Assembly: GCF_004348685.1 (NCBI RefSeq)
Contig: NZ_SMKO01000004.1
Location: 62,001 to 126,000 of the forward strand
DNA from: Nonomuraea deserti
Lineage (GTDB): Bacteria > Actinomycetota > Actinomycetes > Streptosporangiales > Streptosporangiaceae
DNA length: 64,000 bases
Direction: 5' to 3'
A program made the position numbers and the translations under genes. Positions 28,004-36,574 of the stretch are shown piece after piece. Below the pieces are notes generated by a model that had not been told where the DNA came from, ran no database searches, and was given only the letters and a program-made list of their open reading frames with translations. How positions within the stretch are numbered: position 1 is the first letter of the stretch; every line of letters starts with the position of its first letter.

Positions 28004-28572
28004 TCAGAGCGTGGTCAGGTCGATGGCGCCGGCGATGGCGCGGTAGCCGGTGTCGTTGAGGTGAATGTGGTCGCCGCTGTCGTAGGCGGTCTTGAGGTGG
28101 CGGGCCCGGTGGGCGCGTTCAGCCGGAGCGTCACCGCCAGCTGTTCGCGGGGCCAGGTCGCCAGCGGCGTGGTGTCGCTGACGATCTCGCGGCCGGCGGG
28201 ATCACGGTCGCGGGCTGTCCGTGGAAACGCAGTTCGCGCATGGTGCCCGGTCGTACGGGCGCGCCGGTGCCCGCACGGCCCACCGTGGCTCCGGCGATGC
28301 GCAGAGGCTTGGTGCCGTACACGTTTCGACAACCGGCTGCGGACCTTGACACCGCCGTCGGTGAGCCGCACCACCTGCCGCAGGGAGTCGTTGGTGAAGC
28401 CCTCCCGCGACCAGTTGGGGCCGTACCAGCCCGCGGTCGGTGCGGCCGGTTGGGCCGCGGTGCCCCAATCGGCGTGCCAGCGCGGGCTCCTGGCCTGCGC
28501 CGGGCAGGCCACGCCGATGCCGGCAGCGGCCAGCAGTGCCGCGGCGGTGGCCGGAAGGCGAAAGAAGCGCAT
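28004..28572 (-). pseudogene. SGNH/GDSL-type esterase, internally deleted and frameshifted
   Basis: From ATG 28572 the frame gives a signal peptide (FFRLPATAAALLAAAGIGVA) and WHADWGTAAQ, then GWYGPNWSREGF and the start of the mature lipase. A frame change follows near 28340 with VYGTKPLRIAGATVG and MRELRFHGQPATVI. After a large deletion the true C-terminus appears in a third frame: TAYDSGDHIHLNDTGYRAIA with the catalytic Asp-His pair, ending DLTTL. The block carrying the Ser nucleophile is missing. It would have been a secreted esterase. Confidence 0.75.
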
Positions 28573-28604
28573 GATCCAGAACCTCGACACTTCATCCTAG
28601 ATAT

Positions 28605-28684
28605 TTCAGCACTGAACAACACTTCGGAACGTTAGCCCCAAATGGTTCAGTACGCAAATGTCCAGCGTGATAGTTTGGTTCAGT
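28605..28684. promoter_or_regulatory. MarR-type operator cluster
   Basis: The divergent region holds the palindrome TTCAGCACTGAA (28605-28616) and two copies of TGGTTCAGT (28643-28651 and 28676-28684), the second overlapping the MarR GTG. All share TTCAG half-sites, which suggests MarR autoregulation and control of the wrbA side. Confidence 0.55.
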
Positions 28685-29144
28685 GACGGAGACGCGATGG
28701 CTCAACGCCGAGGAACAGCGCAGCTGGCGGGCATTCGGCTTGGCCACCCGGCTGCTGCTCGACCGGCTCGAACGGGATCTACAGGAGGCCGCCGGTATGC
28801 CGCCGACCTACTACGAGCTGCTCGTCCTGCTGTCGGAGGCTCCGGACCGGACGATGCGCATGAACGAGCTGGCGCGCTGGACCCACTCCAAGCCGAGCCG
28901 CATCACGCACGCGATCGGCAAGCTGGAACAGGCCGGATGGGTGCGACGCCAACATGTGGCCTCCGACCGGCGCGGCTGGCTCGCCGTCCTCACCGATGAG
29001 GGCCTGGCCGCCCTGCAGTCCGCGGCCCCCCGCCATCTTGAAAGCGTCCGCGCTCACCTGATCGACGTCCTGACGCCCGAACAAGTCCGCCAGCTCGGCG
29101 ACATCGGTGAGACCCTGCTCAAGCACCTCCTGCCCGACGCCTGA
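28683..29144 (+). CDS. MarR-family transcriptional regulator
   Basis: A 153-residue winged-helix regulator: TYYELLVLLSEAPDRTMRMN, ELARWTHSKPSRITHAIGKL (recognition helix) and the wing RQHVASDRRGWLAVLTDEG. Members bind phenolic or oxidant ligands and repress adjacent detoxification genes. It is divergent from the esterase remnant and WrbA, and its second operator half overlaps the GTG start. Confidence 0.93.
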   Translation: MTETRWLNAEEQRSWRAFGLATRLLLDRLERDLQEAAGMPPTYYELLVLLSEAPDRTMRMNELARWTHSKPSRITHAIGKLEQAGWVRRQHVASDRRGWLAVLTDEGLAALQSAAPRHLESVRAHLIDVLTPEQVRQLGDIGETLLKHLLPDA

Positions 29145-29299
29145 GCACGGGCACCCTCGGATTCGCAGGACAGCACCTCGGTCGCGGGCGGGAGAGCGCG
29201 CGAAAGGGCGCGGGTCGTCAGAAAGCGGGGAAGGCCCAGCCCGATGGGTGGAAGGGCACATCTCGCCGAGTACGGCGGGCGTGCACGTCTCCCACATCC

Positions 29300-29610
29300 T
29301 GACGAAACCGGGCGCGGCGACCCGCACCGAGGAGGCCCGCCGGTACTTCCACCGCTCCTTGATCTGGTGCAGGAGCCTCTCTGGCGCTCGCGAGCCGCCG
29401 CCCGCCTTGCCGACCTGGGCCCTGCCGACGTCAGCGCGGCGTCCGGGCGGGCACCAGGGCGGAGCGCCTGAGCGGCGGGTGCCGCCGGCCGACCGCCATA
29501 CAGCGTCACGTACCGGGCCGCGTCGCCGACGAGCACCACCCGGCGCGATGCCGGCGGTCCGTGCGCACCTCCTCGATCGGGTCGAACAGCACTGATCGGT
29601 CGGACGGCGG
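29300..29610 (-). pseudogene. Remnant of a PHBH-type FAD monooxygenase
   Basis: The minus strand at about 29575-29490 gives SVLFDPIEEVRTD in one frame and ASRRVVLVGDAARYVTLYGG in the next, the GD motif that binds the FAD ribityl chain in class A flavoprotein monooxygenases. Downstream frames (to about 29300) show only scattered similarity. The N-terminal GxGxxG dinucleotide motif was not found. This is an eroded gene. Confidence 0.5.
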
Positions 29611-29905
29611 CGAGTGCGTCAGGCGTCTCCCCCGCCTCTGCGCCGCGCAGGCGGGTTGCGAACCCCCCGGCGAGATCGCCCGCGCGTTGCTGGGCCCCGA
29701 GGAGACCGTGAAGCGGCCTCGACGCCCGAGCGGTGGTTCCCGACCCGCCGGAACGAACAGTTCCGGATTCCCGGGTCCGAGGTGTCCCCCGGGAGGCCGC
29801 CCGTTCGTCGCCTGGATATGAGCGACGATTTCTGGGGCCTTCCGCGCGGCGGCACAACCGCGTCGACGCCGCCCTCCAGGCCGAGAGCCGAGGTGAAACA
29901 CCTCG

Positions 29906-30170
29906 ATGAACATGTTCCTGTGGATCGTGCAGGCGCTCCTGGCCGGCTGGGAGCGGTTCAAGAAGGTCCGGCCTGACCGCGCATCTCAGGCATGAGGCGG
30001 ATGAGGTGCTGCCGCTGGTCCAGGCGATCGTCACCGAGTCGCAGTGGCGGTACTTCGGCCAGGTCAACGCTCGCCTGGTCGGTGCGGACGCCGCGCGGAT
30101 CCTGCCCTGGATGCTGGACGGCCCGAGCGAGCGGGCCGAGGACCGGCTGAAAGACGGTCTACTTCTCCGC
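29906..30170 (+). pseudogene. Hemerythrin-domain protein remnant
   Basis: The frame from 29906 includes LLAGWERFKK, like the first helix of HHE hemerythrin domains. After a deletion and a frame change the sequence continues GLTAHLRHEADEVLPLVQAI, then ESQWRYFGQVNAR and ILPWMLDG, typical of the domain's last helices. The middle helices with the first HxxxE iron ligands are missing, so no di-iron site can form. Confidence 0.55.
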
Positions 30171-30220
30171 CCCAGGCGGACACCCCCACCCCAAAACCCT
30201 CAGGAGCCCGAGGAGGCCAC

Positions 30221-30667
30221 ATGTCGATCATCACCACGGCGGAACGCAACAAGGAGACGCTCCGCCGCTTCCACGACGCCGTCAGCACCGGCGACGAGGA
30301 GATCATCTCCAGGACGATCGACGAGGTCGTCCAACCGGACGTGCAGATCCGCACGCCGCTGCCGATCGAGACGACGGGGACGTCGGCGATGAAGGAGGTG
30401 CTCGCGGTGCTGCGCCGGGCCTTCCCCGACCTCCACGTCGAGATCGAGGACGTGATCGCGGAAGGGGACCGGGTCGTCACCAGGAACACGGTGACGGGGA
30501 CGCACGAGGGTGAGTACATGGGCGTGCCGCCGACCGGCAAGTCCATCACGTACAAGGAGATTCTCATCGCCCGTTTCGCCGACGGGCGGGTCGCCGAGAC
30601 CTGGGCGGTCGTCGACGTCATGTCGCAGATGCGGCAGCTCGGCGTGTTCAAGGGACCGAACGCCTAG
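30221..30667 (+). CDS. SnoaL-like / ester cyclase-family protein
   Basis: A 148-residue alpha+beta-barrel protein of the NTF2-like SnoaL group: NKETLRRFHDAVSTGDEEII, then FPDLHVEIEDVIAEGDRVV, RNTVTGTHEGEYMGVPPTGK and IARFADGRVAETWAVVD. Members are polyketide cyclases, isomerases or uncharacterised stress proteins. ATG 30221 follows GAGGAGGCCAC. The P450 gene starts about 130 bases downstream on the same strand; a shared pathway is possible but not shown. Confidence 0.85.
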   Translation: MSIITTAERNKETLRRFHDAVSTGDEEIISRTIDEVVQPDVQIRTPLPIETTGTSAMKEVLAVLRRAFPDLHVEIEDVIAEGDRVVTRNTVTGTHEGEYMGVPPTGKSITYKEILIARFADGRVAETWAVVDVMSQMRQLGVFKGPNA

Positions 30668-30796
30668 CGCACATCTCCGCAGGACGCCGCGCAGCACGAC
30701 AGCAGCGGCGGTCCGCCGGCGCGTGCACCACCTCGGGACCGCGGTTCACACCGCGCAAAGACGCTGAATGCCAAGCACAGGACGGATGGACGGACG

Positions 30797-31990
30797 ATGA
30801 CGCAAACGAACGAACTGCCGCTGCAGCTACGGCGCACCGGGCTCGACCCGGCAGAGGAGCTGGCCCGGGCCCGCGACGGCGAGGGCGTGGTCCGCGTGGA
30901 GACGCCGTTCGGCCTGCCCGCATACCTGGTCTGCCGCCACGAGGACGTCCGCCGGGTGCTGGCGGACCCGGCCCGGTTCAGCAGTGCCCTGACGCCGTTC
31001 CCCGGATCCGGGCAGATGAGCCCCGACGAGCTGGCCAAGATGCAGGCCGGGCAGCTGATCGGGTTGGACCCGCCGGAGCACACCCGGCTGCGCCGGATGC
31101 TCACCCCGGAGTTCACGGTACGCCGGATGCGCCGGCTGGAGCCGCGCATCACCGAGATCGTCCGGGCGGCCCTGGACGATCTGGAGCGGGCGGGCAAGCC
31201 GGCCGATCTGGTGGCGCACTTCGCTCTGCCGGTGCCCTCCCTGGTGATCTGCGAGCTGCTGGGCGTACCGCATGCCGACCGCGCCGCGTTCCAGGATCGC
31301 TCCGTGCGCATGCTGGACACCTCCTTGCCGATGGAGCAGCGCGTCACGGCGCAGCGGGAAGACCACGCCTACATGGCCGGCCTGGTCGCCCGCGCCCAGG
31401 CCGACCCGGGCGAGGACATGCTCGGCATGCTGGTACGCGAACACGGCGACGACCTCAGCACCGACGAGTTGATCGGCATCGCGAAACTGCTGCTGCTGGC
31501 CGGGCACGAGACCACCTCGAACATGCTCGGCCTGGGCACGCTGGCCCTGCTGCGGCACCCGGACCAGCTCGCCATGATCCGCGACGATCCGGCCCAGGTC
31601 GAGCCCGCCGTCGAGGAGCTGTTGCGCTGGCTGTCCGTCGTGCAGTTGCTGCCGCCGCGCACGACCACGACGGAGGTGGAGATCGCCGGGCAGGTCATTC
31701 CCGCGGGATCGTTCGTACTCTGCTCGTTTCCCGCCGCCAACCGCGACCCTGCCTTCGTCGACGATCCCGAGACCCTCGACATCAGCCGGGGAGCCGCCGG
31801 CCACGTCGCGTTCGGCCACGGCGTGCACCACTGTCTCGGGGCGCCGCTGGCTCGCATGGAGATGCGCATCGCCTTCCCCCTCCTGCTCCAGCGGTTCCCC
31901 GGCCTCGCCCTGGCCGACCCGGACGAGCAGGTGGACTTCCGGGTCTTCAGCGTCGTGTACGGCGTGAACTCGCTCCGGGTGACCTGGTGA
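30797..31990 (+). CDS. Cytochrome P450 (soluble actinobacterial type)
   Basis: A 397-residue P450. The I-helix oxygen-activation motif is LLLAGHETTSN, the ExxR helix is EELLRW, and the heme loop FGHGVHHCLGAPLAR holds the thiolate ligand C346. C-helix HTRLRRML is also present. No membrane anchor, as expected for bacterial class I P450s, which need ferredoxin and ferredoxin reductase; neither is adjacent. Such enzymes hydroxylate natural products, terpenes or xenobiotics; the substrate is unknown. ATG 30797 follows GGATGGACGGACG. Confidence 0.95.
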   Translation: MTQTNELPLQLRRTGLDPAEELARARDGEGVVRVETPFGLPAYLVCRHEDVRRVLADPARFSSALTPFPGSGQMSPDELAKMQAGQLIGLDPPEHTRLRRMLTPEFTVRRMRRLEPRITEIVRAALDDLERAGKPADLVAHFALPVPSLVICELLGVPHADRAAFQDRSVRMLDTSLPMEQRVTAQREDHAYMAGLVARAQADPGEDMLGMLVREHGDDLSTDELIGIAKLLLLAGHETTSNMLGLGTLALLRHPDQLAMIRDDPAQVEPAVEELLRWLSVVQLLPPRTTTTEVEIAGQVIPAGSFVLCSFPAANRDPAFVDDPETLDISRGAAGHVAFGHGVHHCLGAPLARMEMRIAFPLLLQRFPGLALADPDEQVDFRVFSVVYGVNSLRVTW

Positions 31991-32466
31991 GCTCACGGGT
32001 TGTGAAGGTGGACACCGCCCGCGACGATGACCGGCTGCGGGTGGCGAGGACCCGCTACCGGCACTCCGGCGGGCTCGGTGCGGCTTGGCGGGGCGCGTCG
32101 ATGGTGCGACCACGCCGAGGCGCCCGGACGTACCAGCCCGAATCTTGCCCTCCGCAACCGGCGGACGGCGGCCTGTCCTGGAAGGAGGTGTGGACGATGC
32201 GACGCGACCCCGCCTGGGACTGATGAGGTGACCCTGCGGTGGAGTGGTGGCGTCTGCAACGCACCAGGCAGGCCACCACCCACCGCGGTGAGCCGGCGGC
32301 CGGCGAAGTAGGGCAGCTGACGTCGCGTTCGCGCCGGGCCCGGAGCTTGCCGAGACCGCGGCGGGCGTAGAAGCCGCCGAGCTGAGGCATCCAGCCGTCT
32401 ATGCCGCGAGACGGAAGGCATGATCGCTATTGCCCCGATCGCCGCCTTTGACGCTGGAGGACGAGA
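31991..32466. other. Intergenic region after the P450
   Basis: About 475 bases without a recognisable gene. A strong ribosome-binding site (AAGGAGGTG at about 32180) precedes an eight-codon frame ending in TGA at about 32223, which looks like the stump of a deleted gene. Confidence 0.4.
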
Positions 32467-33473
32467 TTGCTGAGTAAGATCACGCCGCAACTGGTCGTTG
32501 AAGGTGCCATACCGTTGCATCCGGTGATCTCCCCGGACGGTCGCTGGGTCGCCTACCCGGTCGCCCCGGTCGGGCGGACTGAGGACCATCCCAGCAGTGC
32601 GATCTGGATCGCCGCGACTGACGAGAGCTCATCACCCAGGAAGCTGACCGAGGGAACGGCGAAAGACTTCATCCCGCGCTGGGCGCCGGATTCGACCTGC
32701 TCTACTTCGGATCGGATCGGATGCAGCGAGGCACCATCCAGTTGCATCGGATATCCCTTGAGGGCGGCGAGGCGGAGCCGCTGACCACCTGGCAGGCAGG
32801 GATCTTCGACTACCTGCCACTCGCCGACGGCCGGCGGATCGCGGTAGTGGCCGCGGCGCCGCCGACCGATGAGGACGAGCGCAGGACGGCCGAACGCGAC
32901 GACGCCAAGGTATGGGGAGAGCAGGTGCCCTATGGCCGATTGTGGTTGCTCGAGCTGAAGTCCGGCCGGGCGCGAATGGTGGAGGGACTCGGCGACAGGC
33001 ACGTCGTCGAAATGGCGCAGCGTCCGGATGGCGGCCCCCTCGCAGTACTCAGCTGGGCGACCCCGGAGCTCGACCCCGGCTGCTTGTCCTGCGAGTTGCA
33101 TGCGGTCGACCTGGAGACCGGCAAGGTCCAGGCGCTCGGCCGGGCCGCGTTGGAGGCGTCCGCGCCCACCTGGTGGAACACAGACGGCTGCTGGCACCTG
33201 TGCTACCTGGCGACGACCCCGCCCAGCCCGGTCGGGGGGCGTGCCGTCTTCGACCTCGCCGTGCCCGAGATCGGCTCACCAGGAGAACATCGCAGCCTGA
33301 CCGGCGGCATGACCGTCTGCCCGTCCGGTCTGGCGCAGGTTGCGGACGGGCCGCCGCTGGCACTGTTCGCCGACGGGCTCGACACCGCGATCTACCGGCT
33401 AGCATGCCGCAGCCCGACGCCCAGCTCGCTCGGCACAAGCCGCCGCCCGGCGCACTCCTCGCAGCTGACATGA
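32467..33473 (+). pseudogene. S9-family peptidase: frameshifted beta-propeller, catalytic domain lost
   Basis: The frame from 32467 reads HPVISPDGRWVAYPVAP and TEGTAKDFIPRWAPD, typical propeller blades of acylaminoacyl-peptidase/DPP4-like S9 enzymes. Near 32693-32700 a shift leads to LLYFGSDRMQRGTIQLHRIS, and blades continue through WGEQVPYGRLWLLEL and YRLACRS. The sequence then turns non-homologous and stops, with no alpha/beta-hydrolase domain (no GxSxGG). Both the frameshift and the truncation make it inactive. Confidence 0.75.
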
Positions 33474-33821
33474 CGTCGTACCGAGGATGGCCTGTCCAGC
33501 CGCAGTGAGGTCCGTCGGAGGCTGGTAGCGCCCGCCTGCGCGGCCTGCCGAGGTTATCCCATGGACGGCCGCGTTTGCCGGAGGCGTTCGTGAGCATGTT
33601 GGCCTTGAGAGACAAGTCCGGCGGGAAACGATCGGCGAGCGGGTGGGGGCCCGCTCAGGGGAACCACGATGACCCGCTCTCGATGAGCGGGCCGAGCCGG
33701 ATCTCGTACACCTGCAGACTCCCGGGCGCGCAGCGCACGTCATGGGTCTTCGAAGAGACCGTTCAGCTCAGGTTCCGGGCGTCTGGGTGCAGTTCGCGTA
33801 TCGCGTCGAATGGAGGAACTC
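33474..33821. other. Intergenic region upstream of the tautomerase
   Basis: About 350 bases, no gene recognised. GGCCCGCTC (33648-33656) and GAGCGGGCC (33685-33693) form a 9-bp inverted repeat with a 28-base spacer, possibly a terminator. Confidence 0.4.
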
Positions 33822-34049
33822 ATGCCGCTCATCAATGTGAAGGTCATCGAAGGGGTGTTCAGCGAGGCGCAGAAGGCCGAGATCGTACAGAAGCTGACCG
33901 ATGCGATGGTCGAGATCGAGGGCGAGAACATGCGCTCCCTGACCCTGGTCATTCTCGAGGAGGTCAAGAGCGGCGACTGGGGAATCGGGGGGAGGCTGGT
34001 GACGACCGCGGACGTGAAGGCCATGGCCGCCGGTGCGCCACCCGGGTGA
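33822..34049 (+). CDS. 4-oxalocrotonate tautomerase-family protein
   Basis: A 75-residue tautomerase. After removal of Met the chain begins with Pro (PLINVKVIEGVFSEAQKAEI), the catalytic general base of this superfamily. DAMVEIEGENMRSLTLVILE and SGDWGIGG follow, as in 4-OT-like subunits. The start at 33822, 12 bases inside the longer frame, is chosen because Pro must be residue 2 and because GGAGG precedes it correctly. It probably forms a hexamer or dimer in the cytoplasm; the substrate is unknown. It stands alone about 95 bases before GH2. Confidence 0.88.
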   Translation: MPLINVKVIEGVFSEAQKAEIVQKLTDAMVEIEGENMRSLTLVILEEVKSGDWGIGGRLVTTADVKAMAAGAPPG

Positions 34050-34097
34050 CGGGGTTCGCCGACACAGCCTCGCCTCCAGCGTCCGTACGGGCGAGGC

Positions 34098-34122
34098 TAG
34101 GATCTTTGTGGGAACGATCCCA
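34098..34122 (+). promoter_or_regulatory. Promoter and LacI/ROK-type operator of the GH2 gene
   Basis: TAGGAT (34098-34103) is a likely -10 box. The inverted repeat TGGGAACGATCCCA (34109-34122), with arms TGGGA/TCCCA, covers the start of transcription. Repression relieved by a mannoside is plausible. Its sequence differs from the TTAGCGCTAA sites at 13117 and 17062. Confidence 0.55.
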
Positions 34123-34143
34123 TACATCGGACGGAAGGCGCTC

Positions 34144-36561
34144 ATGGATCAGCGATGGGAGCTTCGGGGTTTCCTCGGGGACGACTGGCAGTTGCACCGG
34201 GCCCAGCTCCACGCCAGGGACGGCCGCGGCGCGGGTGGGTGGGTTCCCGCCAGCGTGCCGGGCAGCGTGCTGGCGGATCTGCTGGCCGCCGGCCAGGTGC
34301 CGAGCCCGTACGTCGGCAGGCAGAGCCTGCTCTCCGAGTGGGTGTCGCAGCGGACCTGGGTCTACCGGACCCGGCTGAGCGCGCCGGACATGGCGCCCGG
34401 GGAGCGGGCGTACCTGGAGTTCGACGGCATCGACCACTCCGCCTCCGTCTACCTCGACGGCGAGCGCATCGCCACGCACGAGGGCACGTACGTCCCGCTG
34501 GTCGTCGAGGTGACCGGGCTCATCACGGGCGAACACAGCCTGGCCGTGGTCGTGGACCCGGCGCCCGTCAGCGAGCCGCAGGTCGGCTACACGGCCAAGG
34601 TCAGTGTGCACAAGGGGCGGATGGGGTACGGGTGGGACTTCTGCCCGCGAATCGTGCACCAAGGACTGTGGGGGCCCGTACGGCTGCGCGTCACCGGGCC
34701 CACGAGGCTGGCCGACGTCTGGGCCCGGCCCGCGGGCACGGAGATCGTCGTGAGAACCGAGCTGGACGGCCCGCAAGCGGACGTCGAGCACACGCTCAGG
34801 GACGCCGACGGCCGGGTGGTCGCGACGGCCACCGGCGAGCACGCGGTCCTCGATGTCGGGCAGCCCCGCCGGTGGCACCTCAACGGCCACGGCGAGGCCC
34901 ACCTCTACGAGTTGACCACCGCGGTGAAGGGCGACGAGCGCCGGGTACGCGTCGGCTTCCGCGACGTACGGTTCCGCGCCGACCAGGCGGGCACGCTCCC
35001 GTACCGGCTGACCGTCGACGGGGAGCCGGTCACGATCAAGGGCTGGAACTGGGTGCCCGCCGACGCTCTCTACGGCGCGGTGGAGGAGGCCAAGGTACGG
35101 CACCTCCTCACGCTGGCCCGCGACGCCGGCGTGACGATGTTGCGGGTGTGGGGCGGCGGGCTCATCGAGAGCGGCATGTTCTACGACCTGTGCGACGAGT
35201 ACGGGATTCTGGTCTGGCAGGAGTTCGCCCAGTCCAGCTCCGGCATGCGCAGCGTGCCCAGCGAGGACGAGGCGTTCGTCGCGCGGATGGCGTGGGAGGC
35301 CGAGCGCATCGTGCCCGCCCGCCGCAACCACCCCAGCCTGGCCGTCTGGTGCGGCGGGAACGAGTTGCAGCGAGCCGACGGCGTCCCGCTGACCGACGCC
35401 GAATCCCCGGTGCTCCAGGCCCTGCATGACGTCGTGGCGCGGCTCGACCCCGACCGGCACTGGCTGCCGACCTCCCCGTCCGGGCCGGTGTTCGGCAACA
35501 CCTTCGAAGGCCCGAGCCCGCACGACGCGCACGGCCCGTGGGAGCACCAGGGTTTGTCCGATCACTACGGCTTCTACGACCGGGGCCGGTCGTTGCTGCT
35601 CAGCGAGTTCGGGGTCGAGGGGATGAGCAACGTACGGGCGATCGAGTCGGTCGTGCCCGAGCAGGCGCGCCGCCTTCCGACGACCCGCCACCCCGTCTGG
35701 GACCACCTCGGCCGGTGGTGGAACAACGAGCCGCTGGTCCAGGAGGCGTTCGGGGGCGCCATCGGCGACCTCGCGACCATGTCGAGGGCCAGCCAGTTCC
35801 TCCAGGCCGACGGGCTGCGGTACGCGGTGGAGGCCAACCTGCGACGGCCCGAGAGCTGTGGCGTGCTGCCGTGGCAGCTCAACGAGTCCTTCCCCAACGG
35901 CTGGTGCACGGCCGCCGTCGACTACTTCGGCGAGCCCAAGGCCGTCTACCACTACGTGCGCCGGGCGTACCGGAACGTCCACGTCTGCGCCGCGCTCCCG
36001 GCTCAGCGCGTGGACGGCGAGGTCGCCGCCACGGTCTGGGCCTGGTCGGACGGCCCGGCGGAGGTCACGGCCCGCTTCCTCCGCCTGGACGGGAGCGAGC
36101 TCGCCAAGGAGCACTGGACGACCGAAGGCGGCCCGCCGCGGCCGCTCGGCGAGATCCGGTGCGCCGGTGACGGGGAGCTGCTCCTCCTGGACCTGTCCAC
36201 CGGCAACCGCTACCTGCTGACCTCCGGCCCCGACTTCGCCGAGCTGCTCACCCTCCGCCAGGCCAGGGTCTCCACGCACCTGGAGACCGCCGGCACGACG
36301 TGGACGTTGCGCGTGCGGCACGAGGACGGGCCGGCGGCGCCGTTCCTGCGCCTGCTCGACGCCCGGCCGGCCGCCGCACGGGGCTGGATGCGCTGGGACG
36401 ACAACGCCGTCGACCTGCTGCCCGGCGAAGAACGGGTGCTCCGCTGCGAGTGGGACGGCGTACCGTCGGAGGAGCGCCGCGTGCTGCTCGACGGCTGGAA
36501 CGTCGGTCCTCAGCTGATCACCCCGCACCAAGGGCACCTTCCGGAGAGGCCGGGCAGTTAG
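34144..36561 (+). CDS. GH2 beta-mannosidase
   Basis: An 805-residue cytoplasmic (no signal peptide) glycosidase. The sugar-binding jelly-roll (about 1-180) has WVPASVPGSVLADLLAAG and GYGWDFCPRIVHQGLW, marks of beta-mannosidases. The barrel has KGWNWVPADAL, RVWGGGLIE, acid/base E407 in WCGGNELQ and nucleophile E488 in LLSEFGVEG, and then LPWQLNESFPNGWCTAAVDY. ATG 34144 is preferred to the longer frame because the promoter and operator lie just upstream. It should cleave terminal beta-mannose from imported manno-oligosaccharides. Confidence 0.93.
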   Translation: MDQRWELRGFLGDDWQLHRAQLHARDGRGAGGWVPASVPGSVLADLLAAGQVPSPYVGRQSLLSEWVSQRTWVYRTRLSAPDMAPGERAYLEFDGIDHSASVYLDGERIATHEGTYVPLVVEVTGLITGEHSLAVVVDPAPVSEPQVGYTAKVSVHKGRMGYGWDFCPRIVHQGLWGPVRLRVTGPTRLADVWARPAGTEIVVRTELDGPQADVEHTLRDADGRVVATATGEHAVLDVGQPRRWHLNGHGEAHLYELTTAVKGDERRVRVGFRDVRFRADQAGTLPYRLTVDGEPVTIKGWNWVPADALYGAVEEAKVRHLLTLARDAGVTMLRVWGGGLIESGMFYDLCDEYGILVWQEFAQSSSGMRSVPSEDEAFVARMAWEAERIVPARRNHPSLAVWCGGNELQRADGVPLTDAESPVLQALHDVVARLDPDRHWLPTSPSGPVFGNTFEGPSPHDAHGPWEHQGLSDHYGFYDRGRSLLLSEFGVEGMSNVRAIESVVPEQARRLPTTRHPVWDHLGRWWNNEPLVQEAFGGAIGDLATMSRASQFLQADGLRYAVEANLRRPESCGVLPWQLNESFPNGWCTAAVDYFGEPKAVYHYVRRAYRNVHVCAALPAQRVDGEVAATVWAWSDGPAEVTARFLRLDGSELAKEHWTTEGGPPRPLGEIRCAGDGELLLLDLSTGNRYLLTSGPDFAELLTLRQARVSTHLETAGTTWTLRVRHEDGPAAPFLRLLDARPAAARGWMRWDDNAVDLLPGEERVLRCEWDGVPSEERRVLLDGWNVGPQLITPHQGHLPERPGS

Positions 36562-36574
36562 CAATGTCCTAGGG

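Noticed and set aside
31987..32223. Possible ferredoxin partner overlapping the P450 stop
   Set aside because: The 78-codon frame has no Cys motif for an iron-sulfur cluster and no hydrophobic core.
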